Below are positions 47,182-54,291 of a DNA stretch of 58,879 bases, one piece after another (positions within the stretch are counted from its first letter, which is position 1; every line of letters begins with the position of its first letter). The notes beneath the pieces are model-generated. The model had not been told where the DNA came from, ran no database searches, and saw only the letters and a program-made list of their open reading frames with translations. Source of the stretch: a virus. The stretch covers positions 1 through 58,879 of the IMG/VR virus record IMGVR_UViG_3300002835_000213; one strand, 5' to 3'. The translations under genes were made by a program, and so were the position numbers.

Positions 47182-47904
47182 ATGGAAAAGAAAGTATGTA
47201 CCAAATGTAAAGAAGAAAAAGAATTATCTGAGTTTAATAAAGGTAGGTCTGAATGTAGACTATGTAGTAAAGAATACAAGAAAGAATACTATGAAAATAA
47301 TAAAGATAAAATAAAAAAAGGTAAAAAAGAATACAGGGAAAATAATAAAGATAAAATAAAAGAATATGATAAAGAATATAAACAGAACAATAAAGATAAA
47401 TTAAAAGAATATGATAAAGAATATAAACAGAACAATAAAGATAAAGTAAAAGAATATGGTAAAGAATACAGGGGAAATAATAAAGATAAAATGAAAGAAT
47501 ATAATAAAGAATACAGGGAAAATAATAAAGATAAAATAAAAGAATATAATAAAGTAAGGAGACAATCTGATTCACTTTATAAACTTACTACTAATATTAG
47601 AAACTTATTAAAACAATCCTTTAGACTAAAAGGTTACACTAAAAAAACTAAATCATATAAGATATTAGGTTGTACATACGAAGAATTTAAAACACAAATA
47701 GAATCACAATGGGAAGAATGGATGAATTGGGATAACTATGGTAAGTATAATGGAGAAGAAAGATATGGGTGGGATTTAGATCATATAATACCTGTATCAT
47801 CTGGTAAGTGTGTGGAAGATATCATTAGATTAAATCACCATAGTAATTTACAACCATTATGTTCTTATGTTAATAGGTGTGTAAAGAGAGATAAAATAAA
47901 TTAA
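47182..47904 (+). CDS. HNH endonuclease-like protein with Lys-rich repeats
   Basis: This 240-aa protein has an N-terminal zinc-ribbon-like part (CTKCKEEKELSEF; CRLCSKEY), six tandem 15-residue repeats (unit near ENNKDKIKEYDKEYK, residues 38-127), and a C-terminal HNH-type domain (YGWDLDHIIPVSSGKCVEDI then RLNHHSNLQPLC and KRDK). The repeats form a long charged helix. Similar genes are mobile homing-type endonucleases in phages. Confidence 0.88.
   Translation: MEKKVCTKCKEEKELSEFNKGRSECRLCSKEYKKEYYENNKDKIKKGKKEYRENNKDKIKEYDKEYKQNNKDKLKEYDKEYKQNNKDKVKEYGKEYRGNNKDKMKEYNKEYRENNKDKIKEYNKVRRQSDSLYKLTTNIRNLLKQSFRLKGYTKKTKSYKILGCTYEEFKTQIESQWEEWMNWDNYGKYNGEERYGWDLDHIIPVSSGKCVEDIIRLNHHSNLQPLCSYVNRCVKRDKIN
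47293..47562 (+). repeat. Six tandem 45-bp coding repeats
   Basis: In-frame 45-base repeats encode the 15-residue Lys/Asn/Glu-rich units of the HNH protein. Their near identity suggests recent expansion or contraction by recombination. Confidence 0.88.
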
Positions 47905-47952
47905 CGTAATAGAAATTACAGTAACGGGGATTACGATAAAATAAAAAAGTAT

Positions 47953-48213
47953 ATGAATAAAAATATAAAAGTCGGAGATGACTATAAATGGGAAGGACAC
48001 TACTTCGATGGATTCGTATTGAACGGTAAAGACATTGATACCGATAAATTAAGTGGTGTAAGAAAACGTAGACTTATAGAAAAAGAATCCTATAAAACAA
48101 AATATCTAAGTGGTATAAATAAAATTGTATCCGTAGAAGAAATAGATTTTTGTGGACAACTATGTACTAAAATAGTGTTGGATAATAACAAAGAAATGTA
48201 CATAGGTTTATAG
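47953..48213 (+). CDS. Small hypothetical protein
   Basis: This 86-aa protein has a beta-rich start (VGDDYKWEGHYFDGFVLNGK), a basic helix (GVRKRRLIEKESYKTKYLSG) and closing strands with two Cys. It lies between the HNH gene and the non-coding stretch. Function unknown. Confidence 0.62.
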   Translation: MNKNIKVGDDYKWEGHYFDGFVLNGKDIDTDKLSGVRKRRLIEKESYKTKYLSGINKIVSVEEIDFCGQLCTKIVLDNNKEMYIGL

Positions 48214-48239
48214 TTCGAATAAGACTATTTGAGACACTA

Positions 48240-48494
48240 TATTATCTGTATGGTATACTATAATATATTTTAAAAGATCGTTTAATACAGTGTACCAGAA
48301 ACCCCCACAATTAAATCTATAAACTGTACCTTTAGTATAAAATGTGTTTGCCTCATTAAAATACGGTTATTTTAATAATCGATGTCTACGGTGGTAAATT
48401 GTGGGAATTTGGTTAACGTTTAATCATAAAGGGATAGAAAACATTGCGTTGACCGTAGATTTACCCTATATTTTTTCTGAAATTTACAAAAAAC
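48240..48494 (-). ncRNA. Candidate minus-strand structured RNA
   Basis: No good gene fills 48214-48602. A perfect minus-strand promoter would start RNA near 48494, reading left. The region holds perfect inverted repeats: CCCACAATT/AATTGTGGG (48304-48312/48397-48405), TCTACGGT/ACCGTAGA (48385-48392/48452-48459), GGTAAAT/ATTTACC, and a hairpin ATTAAAATA-CGGT-TATTTTAAT (48355-48376). The second and third pairs interleave, so a pseudoknot is possible. The left end is not defined by a clear terminator. Confidence 0.5.
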
Positions 48495-48500
48495 CTATTA

Positions 48501-48531
48501 CAAATATACGGAAAAAAAACGTAAAAATCAA
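48501..48531 (-). promoter_or_regulatory. Minus-strand Bacteroidota-type promoter
   Basis: TATATTTG on the minus strand (CAAATATA at 48501-48508) and TTG (CAA 48529-48531), with a 20-base spacer. No protein gene follows, which supports an RNA product. Confidence 0.75.
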
Positions 48532-48602
48532 CTTTTTAGTATAAAAGTTATTAACAAAAAACTGTACCTTACCACTTTTTACCACACCGTATATTTAATA
48601 CT

Positions 48603-48653
48603 ATGGAAGATGAATTAGTAGATTGGGAACACGGAGATAATATTTCATTTTAA
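48603..48653 (+). CDS. Possible 16-aa micropeptide
   Basis: MEDELVDWEHGDNISF follows a short AT-rich leader containing TATATTTA. It is acidic. Only the start context and reasonable codons support it, so it may be spurious. Confidence 0.25.
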   Translation: MEDELVDWEHGDNISF

Positions 48654-48665
48654 TATGGTTCTCTA

Positions 48666-48673
48666 TATTTATA
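48666..48673 (+). promoter_or_regulatory. TATTTATA motif (candidate late promoter)
   Basis: TATTTATA 4 bases before the start of the family A gene. If it is a -10-like box the transcript is leaderless or the real start is further in. Confidence 0.4.
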
Positions 48674-48677
48674 TTAT

Positions 48678-49670
48678 ATGAATAGAGAGAGATATATAGA
48701 GAGAGTATTAGATACGATTATTAAGGATACACAGATAGATAAGAAGGATCTGAGAATAGTATATCCTTTTAATCAACCTTTGTATGCGTTACAAACAAAT
48801 TTCTATTTACCACTACATAAAAACTTCTATGAATACTGTAAGGATCAGTATGGGTTATCTTTAGTAGAGTGTAAAGAACTATGGTATAGATATAGTGATT
48901 CAATTAATTATGATTTTAGTGGTAGTATAAATGAATTATATCTACACGGTAATTTAGAACCATCCGAAAGTGATCCGAGACAGACATTAAGAATATACGG
49001 TTTCAACAGTGAGGGACATTATAAATTCTTTATGAGAGTATATAATAGGATCATTGACTCAATAGGGTTGGTACATAGTTTTGGTGATAATGTAGATATA
49101 TTATACATTAATGAATTCGGTAGAACTAGAGAAGGTTTGTTAGGTTTAAATGTATGGTTGGAGGATGGTGATCCACGTGAAGATTTTAAATCATTTTCTA
49201 ATAGGTATACTGATTATATATTCAGATGTTGTATACAGTTAATGACTGAAGGATTACCAGATGGTGGACAATATGTATCTATCACTTTAACTGATATGAT
49301 ATTAAAATATATCTATGAGAATGTATTTGAAAATAGAATACTTCAAAAGAAGTTTAATATTAATGAATCAGATGAGAGAATGGATCGTTTTGTTGATAAG
49401 GTATTACAGTTCTTAAAGGATGATACATATCAGATAGGAGAAGATTTAATACGTGTACCATTCTTAGATCAACCAGTATCTATTAGTTATAAGAGTAAAA
49501 GAGTACATACCGTAATAGAGATTATAATGTTTATAGATGAACCACCTAAACCATTTACTCATTACTGTATTGAAACTTATGGATTGGATCCACAAACCAT
49601 TAATTCATTATGGGATCAGTATAGAGTATTCCTTATGGAGAACTTTCATAGATTAAAAAAAACTTATTAA
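48678..49670 (+). CDS. Family A protein, two modules
   Basis: This 330-aa protein has two family A modules. Module 1: RYIERVLDTIIKDTQI, IVYPFNQPL, then FYEYCKDQYGLSLVECKELW. Module 2, after INE|SDER at about residue 227: RFVDKVLQFLKDDTYQ, IRVPFLDQP, then THYCIETYGLDPQTINSLW. The inter-module I-N-E|S matches the predicted prohead-protease signature. Function unknown; inferred virion polyprotein. Confidence 0.75.
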   Translation: MNRERYIERVLDTIIKDTQIDKKDLRIVYPFNQPLYALQTNFYLPLHKNFYEYCKDQYGLSLVECKELWYRYSDSINYDFSGSINELYLHGNLEPSESDPRQTLRIYGFNSEGHYKFFMRVYNRIIDSIGLVHSFGDNVDILYINEFGRTREGLLGLNVWLEDGDPREDFKSFSNRYTDYIFRCCIQLMTEGLPDGGQYVSITLTDMILKYIYENVFENRILQKKFNINESDERMDRFVDKVLQFLKDDTYQIGEDLIRVPFLDQPVSISYKSKRVHTVIEIIMFIDEPPKPFTHYCIETYGLDPQTINSLWDQYRVFLMENFHRLKKTY

Positions 49671-49675
49671 TTTAT

Positions 49676-49706
49676 TTGTGTATGTCGTTTTTTATTACTA
49701 CCTTTG
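49676..49706 (+). promoter_or_regulatory. Bacteroidota-type promoter into an inverted-repeat element
   Basis: TTG at 49676-49678, a 20-base spacer and TACCTTTG at 49699-49706. No protein gene starts within about 230 bases; it faces the opposing promoter at 49882. Confidence 0.75.
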
Positions 49707-49889
49707 TATTGTTGGTGGTAATACCGAAACAGGCGTACATATAGATATATAGTATGAAGGGATCAAAGGTCGGTTGGTCTAAAGTTTCCCTTATAAAAAA
49801 ATATAAGACAGGTCGGAGTATACCCTCTTAGAGAAGAACCTGTTTCTCTGACCCGTTTCGAGGATACCCTCACCAACATAACAAAGGTA
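49699..49889. ncRNA. Inverted-repeat RNA element with convergent promoters
   Basis: The ends TACCTTTGTATTGTTGGTG (49699-49717) and CACCAACATAACAAAGGTA (49871-49889) are complementary at 17 of 19 positions, and partial pairing (CCGAAAC/GTTTCGAGG) extends inward. Inner helices ACAGGT/ACCTGT (49808-49813/49838-49843) and AGAGAA/TTCTCT occur. Each end contains the TACCTTTG box of a promoter pointing inward. It is not convincingly coding. It may give two overlapping RNAs or be a mobile or regulatory element. Confidence 0.55.
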
Positions 49890-49912
49890 CGAAGAATTTT
49901 TGACACTACCAA
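49882..49912 (-). promoter_or_regulatory. Minus-strand promoter facing left
   Basis: Minus-strand TACCTTTG (CAAAGGTA at 49882-49889) with TTG (CAA at 49910-49912), spacer exactly 20 bases. Its upstream box lies outside the inverted repeat, so the match is not simply a by-product of the repeat. Confidence 0.7.
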
Positions 49913-49939
49913 ATATTTATTAATATATTTTATAAAAAA

Positions 49940-50812
49940 ATGAAGGTAACAATTAAAGGAATCATTAAGGAATCGAATGATTATAAACAAAGATATTATG
50001 ATAAACTATCTAAGGTAATACGTCCACCATACTTTTTGGATCTACAAAGATTAGGTGTACCAGAGGATGAATGGAGAGGTGTGTTTTATACATTATATAA
50101 TCAAAATGTATTAGTGTCTTCATTCTATCGTGATGAACAAATAACAGGTGGTATAGTAACAGATAAGGGAACTAATATATTATACTATGAAGGTGAAGGT
50201 GGTGACTATGTGATCAGAGAATTCGATAAGAACGATAATGTAACATATCTATTTAAAACAGATGGTAAAGGAAATGAATATTGGGAGAAATCAATATTTA
50301 ATGATAAGGGTGAATCTATATACTATGAAAACTCTGAGGGTAAAATATCTGATGTAAAGGATCCAGATTATGATCTCAATGAGTCTGTGTATAGTGATAA
50401 ACTAATAGATAAAATAATAGATACATTGAAACCACCATTTAGGTATGATCTAGAATCATTAGGGATACCAAGAGATGAATGGGATGGTATTATATCTAAA
50501 GTATTTAATGAGGACTTAGTGGTGAAGGATGTAGTAGACGCCATATACGTTACAGATATATATGGACAATCTAGATATATGGAATCTAGAAACGGTAATT
50601 ATTTTATTGATGAATACGATGATGATGGTAATGTAATATATAAGGAAAGTAATTATCCTAACTCTGGTACTAAATATAAAGAATGGTTTACATATGGTGA
50701 TGGAAAACTTATAGACTATATAGATAGTAATGGTAGAGGGTTGGATCAGTATTTAAGATCCTCTGAATATTATACTAGAAAAGAGAGTGTAAAAAAGAGA
50801 TATGGGTATTGA
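49940..50812 (+). CDS. Tagged protein with two family B modules
   Basis: This 290-aa protein starts MKVTIKGIIKESNDYKQRYY, tag I-I-K-E|S. Module 1: DKLSKVIRPPYFLDLQRLGV then PEDEWRGVFYTLYNQ. Near residue 146, DLNE|SVYSDK leads to module 2: IIDTLKPPFRYDLESLGIPR then DEWDGIISKVF. Each module continues with a beta-rich acidic part (TNILYYEGEGGDYVIREFDK). Inferred head polyprotein cleaved into two similar units. Confidence 0.76.
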   Translation: MKVTIKGIIKESNDYKQRYYDKLSKVIRPPYFLDLQRLGVPEDEWRGVFYTLYNQNVLVSSFYRDEQITGGIVTDKGTNILYYEGEGGDYVIREFDKNDNVTYLFKTDGKGNEYWEKSIFNDKGESIYYENSEGKISDVKDPDYDLNESVYSDKLIDKIIDTLKPPFRYDLESLGIPRDEWDGIISKVFNEDLVVKDVVDAIYVTDIYGQSRYMESRNGNYFIDEYDDDGNVIYKESNYPNSGTKYKEWFTYGDGKLIDYIDSNGRGLDQYLRSSEYYTRKESVKKRYGY

Positions 50813-50860
50813 CTTTTTAATTTAATATAGTTAATATTGTATCATAGTTGTTTGATATAT

Positions 50861-50955
50861 TAATCTACGGGGTTCCTTCCTTCCTCCCCACCCTATGGAA
50901 GGAAAAGGTGATTATGGATGAACAATTGTTTGTCATCACTGGACAACGTAGATTA
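50861..50955 (+). ncRNA. Structured non-coding RNA segment
   Basis: The 9-bp closing helix TAATCTACG/CGTAGATTA (50861-50869/50947-50955) surrounds two hairpins: TTCCTTCC/GGAAGGAA (50873-50880/50897-50904) and GTGAT/ATCAC (50908-50912/50935-50939) with the palindrome AACAATTGTT at its tip. It follows the family B gene and has no reading frame. It could be a 3' element or a separate RNA; I see no clear promoter. Confidence 0.5.
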
Positions 50956-51000
50956 GATGAAGGGACGTAACGTATTGAACAAAAGATATGGTTACACTTC

Positions 51001-51075
51001 ATCACATAAGAAGGGATAATATAATCATCGTAACAGTGTGATCTGTAAAACGAAAAAAATTATCCCTTTTTTTAT
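51001..51075 (+). terminator. Large terminator-like pseudoknot
   Basis: A perfect 10-bp stem AAGGGATAAT/ATTATCCCTT (51011-51020/51059-51068) is followed by T residues. A second helix ATCACA/TGTGAT (51001-51006/51037-51042) interleaves with it, giving an H-type pseudoknot topology. It ends the 49940 transcript or the preceding RNA. Confidence 0.6.
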
Positions 51076-51085
51076 TCCCTATAAT

Positions 51086-51116
51086 TTGACATTGTAATAT
51101 TTTATCCTTATATTTG
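51086..51116 (+). promoter_or_regulatory. Strong Bacteroidota-type promoter with extended box
   Basis: TTGACATTGTAAT from 51086, a 20-base spacer and TATATTTG at 51109-51116. It is one of the best promoters in the window and is followed by non-coding sequence. Confidence 0.88.
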
Positions 51117-51122
51117 TAGTAT

Positions 51123-51338
51123 GAAAAATACCTAAACCATATATATAGTCCGTAGGGGGAGGGGGGTACTTTGTGTACAGTAATATATACAATACCTCTC
51201 CCCTAGAGGGGAGTCCCCCCTCAGGTACCCCTACATCACCCCCCTTCCCTCTGGGGGTGTTTTGACGTAAAGGGGGTAGGTGATGTTGTCCACAAATTTT
51301 CCAGGAAATTTTAAGGTTTAGAAATGAACCTTTTTTTA
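51123..51338 (+). ncRNA. GC-rich structured RNA with own promoter and terminator
   Basis: This 215-base stretch is far more GC-rich than its surroundings and lacks a plausible gene. Strong helices: GGGGTAC/GTACCCC (51163-51169/51225-51231), CTCCCC-TAGA-GGGGAG (51198-51213), and ACATCACC plus CCCCTT (51233-51246) against AAGGGG and GGTGATGT (51270-51286). It is bounded by an excellent promoter and by the terminator AAGGTT/AACCTT plus T run (51313-51338). This is the strongest candidate for a discrete phage small RNA here. Confidence 0.68.
51313..51338 (+). terminator. Rho-independent terminator of the GC-rich RNA
   Basis: AAGGTT pairs with AACCTT around an 8-base loop, followed by a run of T. 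Confidence 0.75.
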
Positions 51339-51430
51339 TTTTATATCCCCCACAAACAACACCCATTTCTGGTGGGGTTAGGGGTACCCTTCAAAATTTT
51401 CCAGGAATTTTTTCGTTTCCAAATATTTCA
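51339..51430. other. Gap after the GC-rich RNA
   Basis: No gene is seen. TTTTCCAGGAA occurs at about 51297-51307 and again at about 51398-51408, and GGGGTACC recurs near 51383. These may be remnants of duplicated RNA or regulatory sequence. Confidence 0.35.
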
Positions 51431-51431
51431 A

Positions 51432-51439
51432 TATTTATA
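51432..51439 (+). promoter_or_regulatory. TATTTATA motif (candidate late promoter)
   Basis: TATTTATA 2 bases before ATG 51442 and 8 before ATG 51448. The tight spacing favours the second ATG as start if this is a promoter box. Confidence 0.4.
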
Positions 51440-51441
51440 TT

Positions 51442-51762
51442 ATGTATATGGAGGATAAATTAGGAAGATATTTCAATTATGTTGTTGACGATTTAGTTAA
51501 GAGAACCAAACACTGGACAAAACCTTCCAACAGAGATCACATAGGTGTGAATTTTCCAATGTATGGTATTGAGGAATTAGAATTTTATTATACGGAAGAT
51601 GAACTAAAGGAGTGGTTACATAGTGGATGGTTAATCGGTACCGATGACATTAAATACCTTGTGGGATATTATGGGTTAACAGAAGATGAGTGTCGTAGAG
51701 TTATGGATATGTACGGAATAAAATTGGCAACTTTATTAATATCAAAGTATGGAGAACAATAG
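51442..51762 (+). CDS. Family A protein, single module
   Basis: This 106-aa protein (MYMEDKLGRYFNYVVDDLVK; an ATG at 51448 is an attractive alternative) is a single family A module: helix FNYVVDDLVKRT, strand INF-type VNFPMYG, then LVGYYGLTEDECRRVMDMYG. It is most like the product at 57956, sharing a WL-GT-DIKY segment. It overlaps the six-module gene by 14 bases. Confidence 0.72.
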   Translation: MYMEDKLGRYFNYVVDDLVKRTKHWTKPSNRDHIGVNFPMYGIEELEFYYTEDELKEWLHSGWLIGTDDIKYLVGYYGLTEDECRRVMDMYGIKLATLLISKYGEQ

Positions 51763-53632
51763 AAAAAATTTTTTACATAAGGTGGTAGAGTTTCTGGTTA
51801 AGGACACTATTATAGACTATGGGGATAACCATATAGATTTTCCTTTTTTTCCATCGTACAGATTATATATTAGTGACGCCAATTTAGATTATTTTTTTCA
51901 TAAGGGTAGATACTCTCAATACTGTAAAGACAACTATGGTTTAACTCATGAAGAATCTCTGTATGTTTGGGGTATTTATATTGATATGATTAAAGAAAAG
52001 ATTAATAATAAAGGTGGTTCTATCAATGAGTCTGATGACAGAAGAAAAAACTTTTTAGATAAGGTTGTTGATTTTTTAGTTAAGGACACCAAAGTAAATT
52101 ATGATAATAAGACGTTATTTTTTCCTTTTACATATAATAACTCACTTAGACAAGGTAGTAGTAATCTCACAACTTTTCATAAACGTCTTTTTGATACATA
52201 TATTCCTATTGATGGTTTTACGGAATACATTGAGGAAATGTATGGAATTAATTTAACGGAGGACATTGATTATGTTTGGGAGACATATAAGGTTATTATG
52301 TATAATATTGTATTTGGTAATAATGTCAGTCCCCTCTACTTTAATGAGTCTGACGATAGAAAAATAAAGTACTTAGATAAGGTTGTAGATTTTTTAGTTA
52401 AGGATACCAAAGTGGATTATGAGGAAAGGGAAATATTTTTTCCTTTTACTCAAAAGATTGCAACTAGACGAAATACTGATAATTCTACACCGTTCCATAA
52501 AATTCTTTTTCATAAGGATAGTGTTATTCCTATAGGTGGTTTTATGGAATACATTGAGGAAATATATGGTATAACATATATAAAAGATGTTTCTTATGTA
52601 TGGGGGAAATATAAGGATATAATGAGGAACACTATGTTTGGTGACGATCCTACTAATGAACCTATCTATGAATCTGATGATAAGAAACAGAATTACCTTA
52701 ATAAGATTATTGATTGGTTGGTTAGTGATACAGACGTGAATAGTCTTTGGTTTGAACCCCCATATAAAACTGGTAATTTGTACGCAGAAAATAGTATCAC
52801 ACTTTCTTCTCTTTATAAACAAACGTTTGGTTTATTAAAATACGTTACTGATGTAGAATCTGTAAAATTCGCAATTCAGAAGAATTATTTTAAAAAATTC
52901 TGTGAGGAACAATATGGACTTACAGAAGATGAGACTGAATATGTGTGGAAAGGGTTTATGAAAGATTTATATGAATCTGAAAAATACAATTCTTTAAATG
53001 AATCTGAAGTTAGGAAACAAAAATATTTGGATAAGATTCTTAAGTGGTTTGTTGACGATACTATAATTAGATATGAAACGGGTGTTATAATATATCCTTT
53101 TTCTCAGATAGGTCCGAATGGTAAACCGTTACCTAGTTTTATTGATGATTTAAAAAATAAACTTTCGTGGGGTATGTCTTCGGATATACAGATAACTTGT
53201 AGGGATACTTATGGGTTAAACTATGATGAGACAAAATACATTTGGAATAACTATAAAAAAATTATTAAGGATAGGTACAATAAAGAATCTATAATGTATG
53301 ATCTTAAACCCATAAATGAATCTGACGATAAGAAACAGGCTTATTTAGATAAGATTGTTGATTGGTTGTTTAAGGATACCGAAGTTGGTAATAGTTGGTT
53401 TAACCCTCCTTATTATTATCCAGGCAGTTCCGCAGGTAGGACTGGATTTAAATCGGTTTATGAACACACATTTGGTTTATCGACAAATAATACTTATAGT
53501 GGGTTAGATTCTCAGTTAATTTATTTTGATAGTTACTGTAAGAACAATTATGGACTTACTGGTGAGGAGACTAAAATTGTTTGGTTTGAGTATATGAAGA
53601 AATTAAAGGAGTCTTATGATTGGAGATTTTAA
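51749..53632 (+). CDS. Six-module family A polyprotein
   Basis: This 627-aa protein is six family A modules of about 105 aa. Each has FLDKVVDFLVKDT-type helix, an F-P-F strand and YCKDNYGLTHEESLYVW-type end. Joints fall near residues 91, 197, 306, 417 and 523 with linkers SINE|SDDR, YFNE|SDDR, PIYE|SDDK, SLNE|SEVR and PINE|SDDK. Four linkers match (I/L)-x-E|S and one has F. This regularity strongly suggests a precursor cut into similar small proteins, or a beads-on-a-string scaffold. Confidence 0.8.
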   Translation: MENNRKNFLHKVVEFLVKDTIIDYGDNHIDFPFFPSYRLYISDANLDYFFHKGRYSQYCKDNYGLTHEESLYVWGIYIDMIKEKINNKGGSINESDDRRKNFLDKVVDFLVKDTKVNYDNKTLFFPFTYNNSLRQGSSNLTTFHKRLFDTYIPIDGFTEYIEEMYGINLTEDIDYVWETYKVIMYNIVFGNNVSPLYFNESDDRKIKYLDKVVDFLVKDTKVDYEEREIFFPFTQKIATRRNTDNSTPFHKILFHKDSVIPIGGFMEYIEEIYGITYIKDVSYVWGKYKDIMRNTMFGDDPTNEPIYESDDKKQNYLNKIIDWLVSDTDVNSLWFEPPYKTGNLYAENSITLSSLYKQTFGLLKYVTDVESVKFAIQKNYFKKFCEEQYGLTEDETEYVWKGFMKDLYESEKYNSLNESEVRKQKYLDKILKWFVDDTIIRYETGVIIYPFSQIGPNGKPLPSFIDDLKNKLSWGMSSDIQITCRDTYGLNYDETKYIWNNYKKIIKDRYNKESIMYDLKPINESDDKKQAYLDKIVDWLFKDTEVGNSWFNPPYYYPGSSAGRTGFKSVYEHTFGLSTNNTYSGLDSQLIYFDSYCKNNYGLTGEETKIVWFEYMKKLKESYDWRF

Positions 53633-53636
53633 ACGG

Positions 53637-53785
53637 TTGTACGACCGAACTGTTCCATCACCCCGACCCCTCTAATGTAGAATTTGTGTCCGCGCAAAAA
53701 TTGTGATGGACTTGGTTAGAGACTTGTTCTTACGATCCCATTACCTAAAGATGGGCAACCCACTTACGGAGTGGGTTTTTTTATT
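53637..53785 (+). ncRNA. Pseudoknotted RNA element with duplicated 5' segment
   Basis: The first 40 bases (53637-53676) recur at 54896-54935 with only a couple of differences. TCCATCAC (53654-53661) pairs with GTGATGGA (53703-53710), while CTCTAA (53670-53675) pairs with TTAGAG after it, giving a pseudoknot order. GTCC/GGAC adds support. It ends in the terminator at 53758. It could be a 3' UTR element of the six-module gene or a processed RNA. Confidence 0.5.
53758..53785 (+). terminator. Rho-independent terminator
   Basis: AACCCACT pairs with AGTGGGTT around a short loop, followed by T residues. Confidence 0.9.
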
Positions 53786-53793
53786 TTTTATAA

Positions 53794-53801
53794 TATTTAT
53801 A
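53794..53801 (+). promoter_or_regulatory. TATTTATA motif (candidate late promoter)
   Basis: TATTTATA right after a terminator and 4 bases before the tagged gene at 53806. Confidence 0.42.
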
Positions 53802-53805
53802 TTGT

Positions 53806-54291
53806 ATGAAAATAATTGTAACAGAAAATCAAGTTAATCGTTTATTCATTAATGAGAATGAGGAATTACTAAATAAGATTCTCGATAAGATTAGTGATTA
53901 CGGTATGGAGTCGTTGACGGACAACGAAAAAAAGTTCTTAGATGATATGTCTAAGGATAAGGTTGATCCACATATCGAAAATTTACTTAATATGGACTCA
54001 GGTTACGAGTTCGAGGGCGAGGTGGATGAAGTACCTGTTAAGTTCACTTACGAGTCCACAGAGGAGTGGGATGACAATCCTAAAGAATATAAACACATAG
54101 GTATATTTAATTTTATGAATGGTACTGATGAAATAGATTATTACGCTGAGTTATATACTGACGCAGATTATAACTTTATGCATTTCGATTTACACGATGG
54201 TGTAGATTATGTTAGTCTAAATGAGGATCTTGAGGATGAGTTAACTCATTTCTTTTTGGATGTGAGTAATAAGTTGGCACAGTCGATGTAA
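53806..54291 (+). CDS. Tagged acidic protein with DUF6576-like segment
   Basis: This 161-aa protein starts MKIIVTENQVNRLFINENEE, tag ending F-I-N-E|N. Next, LLNKILDKISDYGMESLTDN then EKKFLDDMS is very like the C-terminal tail of Bacteroidota rhomboid proteins (DUF6576). An acidic beta-rich domain follows. The host-like segment suggests capture or mimicry of a host sequence. It adjoins a family A gene. Confidence 0.75.
   Translation: MKIIVTENQVNRLFINENEELLNKILDKISDYGMESLTDNEKKFLDDMSKDKVDPHIENLLNMDSGYEFEGEVDEVPVKFTYESTEEWDDNPKEYKHIGIFNFMNGTDEIDYYAELYTDADYNFMHFDLHDGVDYVSLNEDLEDELTHFFLDVSNKLAQSM

Noticed and set aside
47293-47562. CRISPR array
   Set aside because: The repeats are contiguous 45-bp in-frame coding units without spacers. 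No CRISPR array was seen anywhere in the window.
47234-47575. 113-aa minus-strand Leu/Tyr-rich frame
   Set aside because: Antisense of the HNH tandem repeats, which explains the apparent repeats and hydrophobicity.
49763-49990. 75-aa minus-strand frame
   Set aside because: It crosses the inverted repeat and the start of the family B gene; no start context.
51079-51366. 95-aa minus-strand frame
   Set aside because: It covers the GC-rich structured RNA and includes its promoter in antisense; Pro/Gly content comes from G/C runs.
52394-52822. 142-aa minus-strand frame
   Set aside because: Antisense of the six-module polyprotein.
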